Part shown: positions 53,983 to 62,456 of the stretch, piece by piece | How positions within the stretch are numbered: the first letter of the stretch is position 1 | How the letters are laid out: each line of letters starts with the position of its first letter | Assembly (NCBI RefSeq): GCF_010731675.1 | Contig: NZ_AP022584.1 | Location: 2,170,001-2,234,000, forward strand | DNA length: 64,000 nt | Direction: 5' to 3' | DNA from: Mycobacterium marseillense | GTDB lineage: Bacteria; Actinomycetota; Actinomycetes; Mycobacteriales; Mycobacteriaceae | The notes under the pieces: generated by a model | Told to the model about the DNA's origin: nothing | What the model saw: the letters and a program-made list of their open reading frames with translations, nothing else | Database searches by the model: none | Position numbers and translations under genes: made by a program

Positions 53983-55779
53983 TCAGGCGCTTCGGCTCAG
54001 GGCGCCCCGGGCACCGCGGGCGCGCTCGCCGGCCCGCAGGTAGCGGCCGGACTTCACGGTTTTCCCGTAGCCGTCGCGGAATTGGCCCTCGCTGAATACG
54101 ACCGCGCCACCCACGCCGGTGGCGACGACGGCGTTGTCGTTGCGGTTGACCATCCGGCGCAGGCCCCCGTAGAACGGCACCGCTTCCTCGTGGTAGCCGT
54201 CGACCGATTCGTCGAGGCCGGCCGGGTCAATCACGACGAAGTCCGCGCGGTCACCCACCCTCAGCGTGCCGGCGTCGATGCCGAACCACTCGGCCAGTTC
54301 GCCGGTGAGCCGGTACACCGCCTGCTGGGTCGACAGGAACGGCGCGCCGGCCCGATGGGCGTCCTGGGTGCGCTTGAGCATGCGCAGTGCGAAGTTGTAG
54401 AAGGCCATGTTGCGCAAGTGCGCCCCGGCGTCGGAGAAGCCCATGTGGATGCTGGGGTCGACGGCGAGCCTGTTGAGCTGCTTGGGCCGGTGGTTGGCCA
54501 CGATCGTGGTCCACCGGACGTTGCGCTCGCCGTTTTCGACGAGCACGTCGAGGAACGCATCCAGCGGGTGTAGGCCACGCTCGTCGGCGATCGCACCAAA
54601 GCTCTTGCCGACCAACGACGTATCGGGGCATTCCACGATGACCGCGTCGTGGAAGTCGCGGTGCCACAGCGACGGCCCCAGCTTGACGCGGTCGAACTGG
54701 CGGCGGAACCGACGGCGATAGGCCTCGTCGGCCAGAAGTTCGTTGCGCTGCAACTGGTCCCGCAGATGCAGCGCAGCGGTGCCCGCGCCGAACTCCTCGA
54801 ACACCGGCAGATCGATTCCGTCGGAATACAATTCGAACGGCACCGGCAGGTGCTGGAACCGCACGCTGGACCGCAGCAGCGTGTTGAGGATCCGGGTGCC
54901 GAGCCCGAAGGTGTGCACGGCGAGCGGCATGGACTTGGCGTCCGCGGAGACCAGCATGCTCATCCGGACTCCCTTGCCGCGCCCGAAGATTCGGCTGCTG
55001 GTCAAGAAGAACATCAGTGACAGGATCGGGTTCTCCAGATTCGGTGCGCTCTGCAGGATCCGGCCGCGCTTGCGCAGGACTTTGATCAGCTTGCGCCGTT
55101 CCCGCCAGGTCGCGAAGGTGGACGGCAGGGCGCGCGACCGGAAGCGTTCGCCGTCGAGTTTGTCGATGGCCGCGTCCATCCCGGACATGCCGAGTAGCCC
55201 GGCGTCGAGGGCCTCGTCGAGCCGCGCCGCCATTTCCTTCAGCTCGTCGTCGGTGGGCCGGACCGTGGGGTCGGTGGCCCGTTCCAGTCCGAGCACCGAG
55301 GTACGCAGGTCCGAATGACCAAGCAGCGAACCGACATTGGGGCCAAGCGGCAGAGAGTCGATCGCCTTGACGTAGTCCGCCGCCGTCGACCAGGACCTGC
55401 CCGAGTTCAGCGCGCCGAAGACGTACTCGCGCGGCACCGCCTCCACCCGGCTGAACAGATCGGCCGCGTCCTCGGAATCGGCGTAGACCGTCGACAGCGA
55501 GCAGTTGCCCAGCAGCACGGTGGTGACGCCGTGGCGCACGGACTCGCGCAGGCCGGGGTCCAGCAGCACCTCGGCGTCGTAGTGGGTGTGCACGTCGAGG
55601 AAGCCGGGCACGACCCACTTGCCGGCCGCCTCGATCACCTCGGGGCAGCCGGTGTCATCCAGCGACTCGGCCGAGACGGCGACCACGACGCCGTCTCGGA
55701 TGCCCAGCGTGCGGGTGAGCGGCGCGGCGCCGGTGCCGTCGAACCACAATCCGTCGCGAATGATCACGTCGTAGGCCAT
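53983..55779 (-). CDS. amidohydrolase, N-acyl-D-amino-acid deacylase type (Rv2913c-like)
   Basis: The 598-residue protein matches Rv2913c. It starts with the beta-sandwich strand AYDVIIRDGLWFDGTGA and the metal-binding DVHTHYDAEVLLDP, then FGALNSGRSW and the C-terminal LAEWFGIDAGTLRVGDRADFVVID of the D-aminoacylase group, which hydrolyse N-acyl-D-amino acids or related imides with zinc. The ATG at 55779 has GGAGG eight bases upstream; a frame further upstream is not family-like. A TetR gene follows after one base. The pknI gene expected between this gene and the next amidohydrolase is not here. Confidence 0.9.
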   Translation of the reverse strand: MAYDVIIRDGLWFDGTGAAPLTRTLGIRDGVVVAVSAESLDDTGCPEVIEAAGKWVVPGFLDVHTHYDAEVLLDPGLRESVRHGVTTVLLGNCSLSTVYADSEDAADLFSRVEAVPREYVFGALNSGRSWSTAADYVKAIDSLPLGPNVGSLLGHSDLRTSVLGLERATDPTVRPTDDELKEMAARLDEALDAGLLGMSGMDAAIDKLDGERFRSRALPSTFATWRERRKLIKVLRKRGRILQSAPNLENPILSLMFFLTSSRIFGRGKGVRMSMLVSADAKSMPLAVHTFGLGTRILNTLLRSSVRFQHLPVPFELYSDGIDLPVFEEFGAGTAALHLRDQLQRNELLADEAYRRRFRRQFDRVKLGPSLWHRDFHDAVIVECPDTSLVGKSFGAIADERGLHPLDAFLDVLVENGERNVRWTTIVANHRPKQLNRLAVDPSIHMGFSDAGAHLRNMAFYNFALRMLKRTQDAHRAGAPFLSTQQAVYRLTGELAEWFGIDAGTLRVGDRADFVVIDPAGLDESVDGYHEEAVPFYGGLRRMVNRNDNAVVATGVGGAVVFSEGQFRDGYGKTVKSGRYLRAGERARGARGALSRSA

Positions 55780-55921
55780 GGATTCCTCCAAGTCATTGGT
55801 TGCCCGAAAGCTAACATAGATAGCAAGCACTCGCAATCTTTTCTTGGCGGCGCGTGGCAGAACCCAACCCTGCTGGTGAGTGTGCGCTATCGAACGCGGG
55901 TGTGGCGCGCGACGCGCCCGA

Positions 55922-57004
55922 CTAGGCCGGTGAACGGAAGATCTTGCCGCGCAACATGATCAGCTCGGGATTGTTCAGCACGGCGGGCCCCGACCGCGGA
56001 TCGCGGGCGAAGCACAACAGGTCGGCCGACGCGCCGTGATCGAGCCCGGGCCGGCCGAGCCAGCGGCGCGCGTCCCAGCAGGCCGCCCCCAACGCCTGCG
56101 TCGGGCTCATCCCGATGCCCTTGAGCGCTTCGATCTCGTCGGCGATGCGGCCGTGCGGGACCATGGTGCCGGCGTCGCTGCCGGCGTAAATGGGCACGCC
56201 CGCTTCCCGCGCCGCGGCAATGCGGGACGGGCCGCTGGCATGCAGGTCGCGCATGTGGGCGGCGTAGGCCGGGTACTTCGCGGCGGCCTCGGCGATGCCG
56301 GGGAAATTTTCGGTGATGTTGACCAGCGTGGGGACCAGCACGGTGCCGCGCTCGACCATCAGCTCGATGGTGTCATCGTCCAGGCCGGTGCCGTGCTCGA
56401 TGCAGTCGATGCCGGCGTTGATCAGGCCGGGGAGCGCGTCCTCGCTGAAGACGTGCGCGGTGACGCGGGCGCCGTGGGCGTGGGCGCTCTCGATCGCCGC
56501 CTTGAGCACGTCGTCGGACCACAGCGGCGCGAGGTCACCGACGCTGCGGTCGATCCAGTCGCCGACCAGCTTGATCCAGCCGTCGCCGCGGCGCGCCTCC
56601 TCGGCCACCGCGTCCGGCAGTTGCCATTCGTCTTCGAGCTCGCGGGAGAAGCCCGCCGCGTACCGCTTGGGCCTGGCCAGATGCCGGCCGGCGCGGATGA
56701 TGCGGGGCATGTCGTCGCGGTCGTCGAGGCTGCGCGTGTCGGTGGGCGACCCGCAGTCCCGCAACAACAACGCGCCGACGTCGCGTTCGGTCTCGGCCTG
56801 GGCGATCGCCTCGTCGAGCGGGATCTCGCCGTGCTGGCCCAGGCCGACGTGGCAGTGGGCATCGACGAGCCCGGGCACAATCCACCCGCCGTCGAAGACG
56901 GTGTCGGCGCCGGCGACCGGTTCGGTGCTGATGCGGCCATCGACGATCCACAGTTGGATCTCGGTCTCGTCGGGCAGCCCCACACCCCGCACGTGCATGC
57001 GCAC
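55922..57004 (-). CDS. amidohydrolase family protein (Rv2915c-like)
   Basis: The 360-residue protein matches Rv2915c. The zinc-binding VDAHCHVG, the lysine or carboxylated residue region GDGWIKLVGDW, AHAHGARVTAHVFSED and the late aspartate in YAGSDAG form a typical subtype of the amidohydrolase superfamily. Substrate is unknown; imidazolone-propionase-like or prolidase-like activities are possible. The start is uncertain: GTG at 57004 and ATG at 56998 are both in frame at the family N-terminus. ffh ends 68 bp upstream on the same strand. Confidence 0.9.
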   Translation of the reverse strand: MRMHVRGVGLPDETEIQLWIVDGRISTEPVAGADTVFDGGWIVPGLVDAHCHVGLGQHGEIPLDEAIAQAETERDVGALLLRDCGSPTDTRSLDDRDDMPRIIRAGRHLARPKRYAAGFSRELEDEWQLPDAVAEEARRGDGWIKLVGDWIDRSVGDLAPLWSDDVLKAAIESAHAHGARVTAHVFSEDALPGLINAGIDCIEHGTGLDDDTIELMVERGTVLVPTLVNITENFPGIAEAAAKYPAYAAHMRDLHASGPSRIAAAREAGVPIYAGSDAGTMVPHGRIADEIEALKGIGMSPTQALGAACWDARRWLGRPGLDHGASADLLCFARDPRSGPAVLNNPELIMLRGKIFRSPA

Positions 57005-57071
57005 GGCGGTTAGTTTCTTCCGGTCCAAGGGTGACGACCCGCTTCGCCCGGCTCCGCCGCGCGCGCGATCG

Positions 57072-58640
57072 TCACGATTTCTTACCCTGGTTGCCCGGGA
57101 ACTTGAGCTTGGACAAATCGAAGTCGGCCAGCCCGGGCGGCAGCTCGTTGAGGCCTTCGGGCATCTGCGACAAGTCGGGGAACCCGGCCGGCATGCCCGG
57201 CATCCCGGCGGCCAGGGGGTTGCGGGCCTTCGGTGGTGTCGGGCCACGCCCGCCCTTCTTGCCCTTCTTACCTTTCCCGCCCTTGGCCTTACGGGTCGCC
57301 GACTTGCGGCCCATCCCCGGGATGCCCATGCCGCCGAGCATGGACGACATCATCTTGCGGGCCTCGAAGAAGCGGTCGACGAGCTGGTTGACCTCCGAGA
57401 CCGTGACGCCCGAACCGTTGGCGATGCGCAGTCGCCGCGACGCGTTGATGATCTTCGGGTCGGCGCGCTCGGCGGGGGTCATGCCGCGGATGATGGCCTG
57501 CAGGCGGTCGAGTTGCTTGTCGTCGACCTGGGCCAGCGCGTCCTTCATCTGCCCGGCCCCGGGCAGCATGCCCAGCAGGTTGCCGATCGGACCCATCTTG
57601 CGGATGGCGAGCATCTGCTCCAGGAAGTCCTCGAGCGTCAGCTCGCCGCTGCCGATCTTGACCGCGGCGGCCTCGGCCTGTTCGGCGTCGAAGACCTGCT
57701 CGGCCTGCTCGATCAAACTCAGCACGTCGCCCATGCCCAGGATGCGGCTGGACATCCGGTCGGGGTGGAAGACGTCGAAGTCCTCCAGCTTCTCGCCGGT
57801 GGAGGCGAAAAGGATTGGGACACCGGTCACCTCGCGGACCGAGAGCGCCGCGCCACCGCGGGCGTCCCCGTCGAGCTTGGTGAGGACCACCCCGGTGAAG
57901 CCGACGCCCTCGCGGAACGCCTCGGCGGTGGTGACGGCGTCCTGACCGATCATCGCGTCCAGGACGAACAGGACCTCGTCGGGGTTGACGGCGTCGCGGA
58001 TGGCCGCGGCCTGCGCCATCAGCTCGTCGTCGATGCCCAGCCGGCCGGCGGTATCGACGATGACGACGTCGTGATGCTTGGCGTTGGCCTCGGCGATGCC
58101 CGCCGCGGCGACCGCGACCGGGTCGCCCGGTCCGGACTCCGGGGACTCGCCGGGGTGCGGCGCGAACACCGGCACGCCGGCCCGCTCGCCGACGACCTGC
58201 AGCTGGTTGACCGCGGCGGGGCGCTGCAAGTCGCACGCCACCAGCAGCGGGGTGTGGCCCTGCCCGCGCAGCCAGGCGGCCAGCTTGCCGGCCAGCGACG
58301 TCTTACCGGAACCCTGCAGGCCCGCGAGCATCACCACGGTCGGCGGCGTCTTCGCGAACGCGAGCTGGCGGGTCTGTCCGCCCAGGATGCCGATGAGCTC
58401 TTCGTTGACGATCTTGACGACCTGCTGTGCCGGGTTGAGGGCACCGGAGACCTCGGCGCCCTTGGCGCGGTCCTTGATCCGGGTGACGAAGGCGCGCGCC
58501 ACGGGCAACGACACGTCGGCTTCCAGCAGCGCCAGCCGGATTTCGCGGGTGGTGGCCTCGATATCGGCGTCGGTCAGTCGACCCTTGCCGCGGAGCCCGG
58601 CAAGGGCGCCGGTCAATCGGTCGGACAGCGATTCAAACAC
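57072..58640 (-). CDS. ffh: signal recognition particle protein Ffh (SRP54)
   Basis: Ffh binds signal sequences and the 4.5S RNA and docks with FtsY. The 522-residue protein has the N domain, the GTPase domain with GLQGSGKTSLAGKLA (G1), DTAGRLGIDDELM (G3) and TKLDGDARGGAAL (G4), and the methionine-rich M domain (LEQMLAIRKMGPIGNLLGMLPG, MTPAERADPKIINASRRLRIANGSG). A Gly/Lys-rich tail follows, ending in a conserved LPPGLADFDLSKLKFPGN. The GTG start has TAGGCT six bases upstream. Confidence 0.97.
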   Translation of the reverse strand: MFESLSDRLTGALAGLRGKGRLTDADIEATTREIRLALLEADVSLPVARAFVTRIKDRAKGAEVSGALNPAQQVVKIVNEELIGILGGQTRQLAFAKTPPTVVMLAGLQGSGKTSLAGKLAAWLRGQGHTPLLVACDLQRPAAVNQLQVVGERAGVPVFAPHPGESPESGPGDPVAVAAAGIAEANAKHHDVVIVDTAGRLGIDDELMAQAAAIRDAVNPDEVLFVLDAMIGQDAVTTAEAFREGVGFTGVVLTKLDGDARGGAALSVREVTGVPILFASTGEKLEDFDVFHPDRMSSRILGMGDVLSLIEQAEQVFDAEQAEAAAVKIGSGELTLEDFLEQMLAIRKMGPIGNLLGMLPGAGQMKDALAQVDDKQLDRLQAIIRGMTPAERADPKIINASRRLRIANGSGVTVSEVNQLVDRFFEARKMMSSMLGGMGIPGMGRKSATRKAKGGKGKKGKKGGRGPTPPKARNPLAAGMPGMPAGFPDLSQMPEGLNELPPGLADFDLSKLKFPGNQGKKS

Positions 58641-58646
58641 CCCGCC

Positions 58647-58652
58647 AGCCTA
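58647..58652 (-). promoter_or_regulatory. -10 box of a probable leaderless ffh promoter
   Basis: TAGGCT (minus strand), then GGCGGG and the GTG start. Although GGCGGG is G-rich it is too close to the codon to act as a ribosome site; a leaderless mRNA fits better. Confidence 0.5.
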
Positions 58653-58705
58653 GTGGCACCGCAAGCGCGACCCACGCCGCCGGGCGCAGCTTGCCGCGCG
58701 GACGA

Positions 58706-58764
58706 CGAGTGTGCGGCCCGCCGCCCATTCGGCCGCGAGTGCGCGCCCGGGCGCACACTCGGCC
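58706..58764. repeat. degenerate GAGTGTGCG palindromic repeat cluster
   Basis: Between ffh and the hydrolase gene, CGAGTGTGCGG at 58706 is followed by a 14-bp imperfect inverted repeat (58731-58744 with 58751-58764; arms GCGAGTGCGC and GCGCACACTC). The same arm sequence forms the perfect palindrome at 10604-10629. The whole gap of 203 bp has no gene. Confidence 0.55.
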
Positions 58765-58843
58765 GTCCCGGTCGGCACGAATCCGCCCCGGACACTCGTC
58801 GGCGTGGCTTATGTTCGGCAGGGGCTAGCGAAGGGATGACCTG

Positions 58844-59638
58844 ATGCTCGAGCTGATCGACAAAGGGTCCTGCACTGCCGAGCACCCGGTGCCCCTGCTC
58901 TTCGTCCACGGCGGGTGGCACGGCGCGTGGTGCTGGGAACACTTCCAGGACTTCTTCGCCGACGCCGGCTACCGCACGGTCGCGGTGAGCCTGCGCGGGC
59001 ACGGCACCAGCCCCACGGCGAAGCCGCTGCGGAAGGTGTCCATCGCCGACTACATCGAGGACGTCCGTTCGGTGGCCGACGACCTCGGTGGCGCGCCGAT
59101 CCTGATCGGGCACTCCCTGGGTGGCTTCGTGATCCAGCGCTACCTCGAAGAGCGCGGCGCCCCGGCGGCGGTGCTGGTGGGCTCGGTGCCGCCGCAGGGC
59201 GTGCTCCGGTTGGCGTTGCGCGTCTGGCGCCGCCGCCCGTCGATGACCATGGAAGCCTGGAACGATCCCACGCTGCTGAAATTCTTGGCCACCCCGGCGC
59301 TGGCCCGCGAGTACCTCTTTTGCCCCGACACGCCCGAGGACGTCGTCGAAGCCTGCCGGCAACAGGCCGGGGCCGAGAGCGTGCGCGCCGCGATGACCGA
59401 TCCGATGATCCGCCGCGTCCGGACCCGGCGGGTGACGACGCCGATCCTGGTCCTGGGCGCCGAGCACGACGGCTTCGTCAGCCCCGCCGATGTGCGCGCC
59501 ACCGCGCGCGCCTACCGCACCGAACCGGAATTCTTTTCCATGGGCCACAACATGATGCTCGAACCGGGCTGGGCCGAGGTCGCCGCACGCATCCGCGACT
59601 GGCTGCAGGCCCACGAAGCGGTGACCCACGCGCGATAG
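58844..59638 (+). CDS. alpha/beta-fold hydrolase
   Basis: The 264-residue protein is a complete alpha/beta hydrolase: oxyanion motif VHGGWHGAWCW, nucleophile serine in GHSLGG, acid in GAEHDGF and the histidine in GHNMMLEPGW. Ester or epoxide-like substrates are possible; none can be named. GAAGGGA lies six bases before the ATG and TATGTT at 58810 may be the -10. It is followed by the helicase gene 101 bp downstream. I recall no gene of this type between ffh and Rv2917 in M. tuberculosis. Confidence 0.9.
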   Translation: MLELIDKGSCTAEHPVPLLFVHGGWHGAWCWEHFQDFFADAGYRTVAVSLRGHGTSPTAKPLRKVSIADYIEDVRSVADDLGGAPILIGHSLGGFVIQRYLEERGAPAAVLVGSVPPQGVLRLALRVWRRRPSMTMEAWNDPTLLKFLATPALAREYLFCPDTPEDVVEACRQQAGAESVRAAMTDPMIRRVRTRRVTTPILVLGAEHDGFVSPADVRATARAYRTEPEFFSMGHNMMLEPGWAEVAARIRDWLQAHEAVTHAR

Positions 59639-59739
59639 CGGGTCGAGTCGCTCCAACACCGAAAAGCGTTGGCGTGCTAGATTTCACAGCCGCCACTCAA
59701 CCGAGCTGGCCGTGTCGAACAGCAACGATTGGGGGGCCT

Positions 59740-61503
59740 GTGTCGATGCCGGCCAGCAGCATCCAAGCGCGGACCGACACCGACCACAGCGACCACAGCG
59801 GAAGCGCGGTGCTGCGCGGCTGGCAGCGCAGGGCGCTCGTCAAATATCTCGCCGGCCAGCCGCGCGACTTCCTGGCGGTGGCCACCCCCGGATCCGGCAA
59901 GACGACGTTCGCGCTGCGGGTGGCGGCCGAACTGCTCGGCCAGCGCGCCGTCGAGCAGGTCACCGTCGTGGTGCCCACCGAGCACCTCAAGGTGCAGTGG
60001 GCGCAGGCCGCGGCGCGGCACGGCATCGCGCTGGACCCGAAATTCTCCAACAGCAACCCGCGGATCGCGCCGGAATTTCACGGCGTCATGGTCACCTACG
60101 CGCAGGTGGCCGCGCATCCCACGCTGCACCGGGTCCGCACCGAACAACGCAAGACGCTGGTCGTCTTCGACGAGATCCATCACGGCGGGGACGCCAAGAC
60201 CTGGGGCGACGCCATCCGCGAGGCCTTCGACGACGCCACCCGCCGGCTGGCGCTGACGGGAACGCCCTTCCGCAGCGACGACAGCCCCATCCCGTTCGTG
60301 ACCTACGAGGCCGGCCCGGACGGGATACGGCGCTCGCAGGCCGATCACACCTACGGCTACACCGACGCCCTGGCCGACGGCGTGGTCCGGCCCGTGGTGT
60401 TCCTCGCCTACTCCGGGGAGGCGCGGTGGCGCGACAGCGCCGGTGAGGAGCACGCCGCCCGACTGGGCGAGCCGCTGTCCGCCGAGCAGACCGCGCGCGC
60501 GTGGCGCACCGCGCTGGACCCGGCCGGCGAGTGGATGCCCGCGGTGATCACCGCCGCGGACCTGCGGCTGCGCCAGCTGCGCACGCACGTGCCGGACGCC
60601 GGCGGCATGATCATTGCGTCGGACCAGACCGCGGCCCGCGCCTATGCCACCCTGCTGAAGAAACTGACCGGCGAAGCGCCGACGCTGGTGCTCTCCGACG
60701 ATCCCGGCTCGTCGGCGCGCATCAGCGAATTCGCCGCGAGCACCACCCGCTGGCTCGTCGCGGTGCGCATGGTCTCCGAGGGCGTCGACGTGCCGCGGCT
60801 GTCGGTCGGGATCTACGCCACCAGCGCCGCGACGCCGCTGTTCTTCGCTCAGGCCATCGGCCGGTTCGTGCGGTCGCGGCGCCAGGGCGAAATCGCCAGC
60901 ATCTTCGTGCCGTCGGTGCCCAACCTGCTGCAGCTCGCCAGCGAGCTGGAGGCCCAGCGCAACCACGTGCTCGGCGAGCCGCACCGGGAATCCGAGGGCG
61001 ACCCCCTCGACGGCGATCCCGCGACCAAGACGCAGGACGAGAAGACCGACCTCGACAAGGGATTCACCTCGCTGGGCGCCGACGCGGAACTCGATCAGCT
61101 CATCTTCGACGGATCCTCGTTCGGCACCGCCGCTGCGGCCGGCAGCGACGAGGAGGCGGACTACCTCGGCATCCCCGGCCTACTCGACGCCGAGCAGATG
61201 CGTGCGCTGCTGCACCAGCGTCAGGACGAACAGCTGCAGAAGCGGGCCCGGCTGCACCAGGAGGCCGGATCGCCGGGTGCCGTCGAACCCCCGTCGGCCA
61301 CCGTGCACGGCCAGCTTCGGGAGTTGCGCCGCGAGCTCAACGCGCTGGTCTCGATCGCCCATCACCGCACCGGCAAGCCGCACGGCTGGATTCACAACGA
61401 ACTGCGGCGCCGTTGCGGCGGTCCCCCAATCGCCGCGGCGAGCCGCGAACAGCTGCGGGCGCGCATCGACGCCGTGCGCCGGCTCAACGCCGAGCAGTCC
61501 TGA
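59740..61503 (+). CDS. DEAD/DEAH-box superfamily II helicase (Rv2917-like)
   Basis: The 587-residue protein matches Rv2917. The N-terminal RecA domain has Walker A ATPGSGKTT (48-56), the DEAH-type box DEIHH and motif III LALTGTPFRSDD; the second RecA domain has VRMVSEGVDVPRL and AQAIGRFVRSRR (motif VI). After residue 430 comes a helical, charged region specific to this family. The start could be GTG at 59740 or ATG at 59746; a run of six G bases precedes both. Its nucleic-acid target is unknown. Confidence 0.92.
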   Translation: MSMPASSIQARTDTDHSDHSGSAVLRGWQRRALVKYLAGQPRDFLAVATPGSGKTTFALRVAAELLGQRAVEQVTVVVPTEHLKVQWAQAAARHGIALDPKFSNSNPRIAPEFHGVMVTYAQVAAHPTLHRVRTEQRKTLVVFDEIHHGGDAKTWGDAIREAFDDATRRLALTGTPFRSDDSPIPFVTYEAGPDGIRRSQADHTYGYTDALADGVVRPVVFLAYSGEARWRDSAGEEHAARLGEPLSAEQTARAWRTALDPAGEWMPAVITAADLRLRQLRTHVPDAGGMIIASDQTAARAYATLLKKLTGEAPTLVLSDDPGSSARISEFAASTTRWLVAVRMVSEGVDVPRLSVGIYATSAATPLFFAQAIGRFVRSRRQGEIASIFVPSVPNLLQLASELEAQRNHVLGEPHRESEGDPLDGDPATKTQDEKTDLDKGFTSLGADAELDQLIFDGSSFGTAAAAGSDEEADYLGIPGLLDAEQMRALLHQRQDEQLQKRARLHQEAGSPGAVEPPSATVHGQLRELRRELNALVSIAHHRTGKPHGWIHNELRRRCGGPPIAAASREQLRARIDAVRRLNAEQS

Positions 61504-61551
61504 GCCAGGGCCCCGCTTGTGCATGTGCCGAATAGGGGCCAGAGTGGATTT

Positions 61552-61980
61552 ATGACCGAACAGAATGTGATCGAGCAGTGGCTCGAGGGCTGTGCGGTGC
61601 AGCGGATCATGTTCCACGACGGGCTGGTGCTGAATTTCGAGGACTACAACGAGCTGGTGATTACGGCACCGATGCGTCTGACGCTGCCCGCCATCGAAAG
61701 CTCGCCCGCCGAAGTAATCGCTATCGACCCGACCGACCCGGCGGACCAACTGCGCCCGCTCTTCGATTTCGCCGGGTCGACCTGCACGGGTGCGGTCTGG
61801 GACGACACCGGGAATCTCCGCCTCGAATTCTCCGACGATCACACGATCGAGGTGCCGTCGAACGACAAGGTCACCGCGTGGGAGCTCTACAGCAAATACC
61901 ACGGGTACGCCGCCTGCCTCACGCACGGCAAGGTGCGAGTCGTTCGCCTTGATACGGCCGAAGCCGACGGCGACAGGTGA
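61552..61980 (+). CDS. hypothetical protein, 142 residues
   Basis: I do not recognise a named family with certainty. The sequence is beta-rich and acidic: WLEGCAVQRIMFHDGLVLNFEDYNELVI, then FAGSTCTGAVWDDTGNLRLEFSDDHTIEV and WELYSKYHGYAACLTHGKVRVV at the C-terminus. Proteins of this shape (a small sheet with conserved W-x-x-x-x-x-H) are common in actinobacteria. It follows the helicase by 48 bp and may be co-transcribed. Its ATG has no strong ribosome site. Confidence 0.72.
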   Translation: MTEQNVIEQWLEGCAVQRIMFHDGLVLNFEDYNELVITAPMRLTLPAIESSPAEVIAIDPTDPADQLRPLFDFAGSTCTGAVWDDTGNLRLEFSDDHTIEVPSNDKVTAWELYSKYHGYAACLTHGKVRVVRLDTAEADGDR

Positions 61981-62048
61981 GTTAGCGCGCGCTGGGCTAC
62001 CCACCGACGAAACCGGCTGCAGCGCAGTGCTTCCGAATCGTTGGTCGA

Positions 62049-62054
62049 TACCAT
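62049..62054 (+). promoter_or_regulatory. -10 box of a probable leaderless promoter for the VOC gene
   Basis: TACCAT, then GGATTTC and the ATG at 62062. This box favours the second of two in-frame ATG codons; the first (62053) lies inside the box. Confidence 0.5.
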
Positions 62055-62061
62055 GGATTTC

Positions 62062-62430
62062 ATGCGCCGCGTCGATTACGTCATCCAATATGTCGAGTCG
62101 CTCGAGAGCTCGGTGGCGTTCTACCGCGACGTGATCGGGCTCAAGGTGCGGATCGAAGGCGACGGCTACGTCGAGTTCGAAATGGCCAATACCAAGTTCT
62201 CGCTGTTCGAACGGTCCAAGCTTCCCGAGCTCATCGGCCGCGAAGGCGGCCGCCCGCCGTGCGGCGAGATCGGCTTCGTGATCGACGACGTCGATAAGGA
62301 AGCGAAGCGGTTGCGCGACCTCGGCGTCGAGATCCTCACCGGACCGATTGACCGGCCGTGGCACGAACGGACGCTCCACATCGCCGACCCAGACGGCAAC
62401 ATCATCGAATTCGCCCAGAAGTTGCGGTGA
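62062..62430 (+). CDS. VOC superfamily (glyoxalase/bleomycin-resistance-like) protein
   Basis: The 122-residue protein is one VOC unit: RVDYVIQYVESLESSVAFYRDVIGLKV begins the first beta-alpha-beta-beta-beta module, EIGFVIDDVDKEAKRLRDLGVEIL starts the second, and LHIADPDGNIIEFAQKL ends it with the metal-ligand glutamate. A lyase, dioxygenase or ligand-binding role is possible. It resembles glyoxalase I-like proteins rather than any named drug-resistance protein. The start at 62062 is chosen because of the -10 box just upstream. It converges on glnD. Confidence 0.85.
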   Translation: MRRVDYVIQYVESLESSVAFYRDVIGLKVRIEGDGYVEFEMANTKFSLFERSKLPELIGREGGRPPCGEIGFVIDDVDKEAKRLRDLGVEILTGPIDRPWHERTLHIADPDGNIIEFAQKLR

Positions 62431-62456
62431 TCACCCGGCCGCGGTCGTGATCCGGG

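Noticed and set aside
56295..58844. An 849-residue open frame opposite ffh and the amidohydrolase
   Set aside because: Both minus-strand genes carry complete family motifs; the long plus-strand frame results from high GC at third positions.
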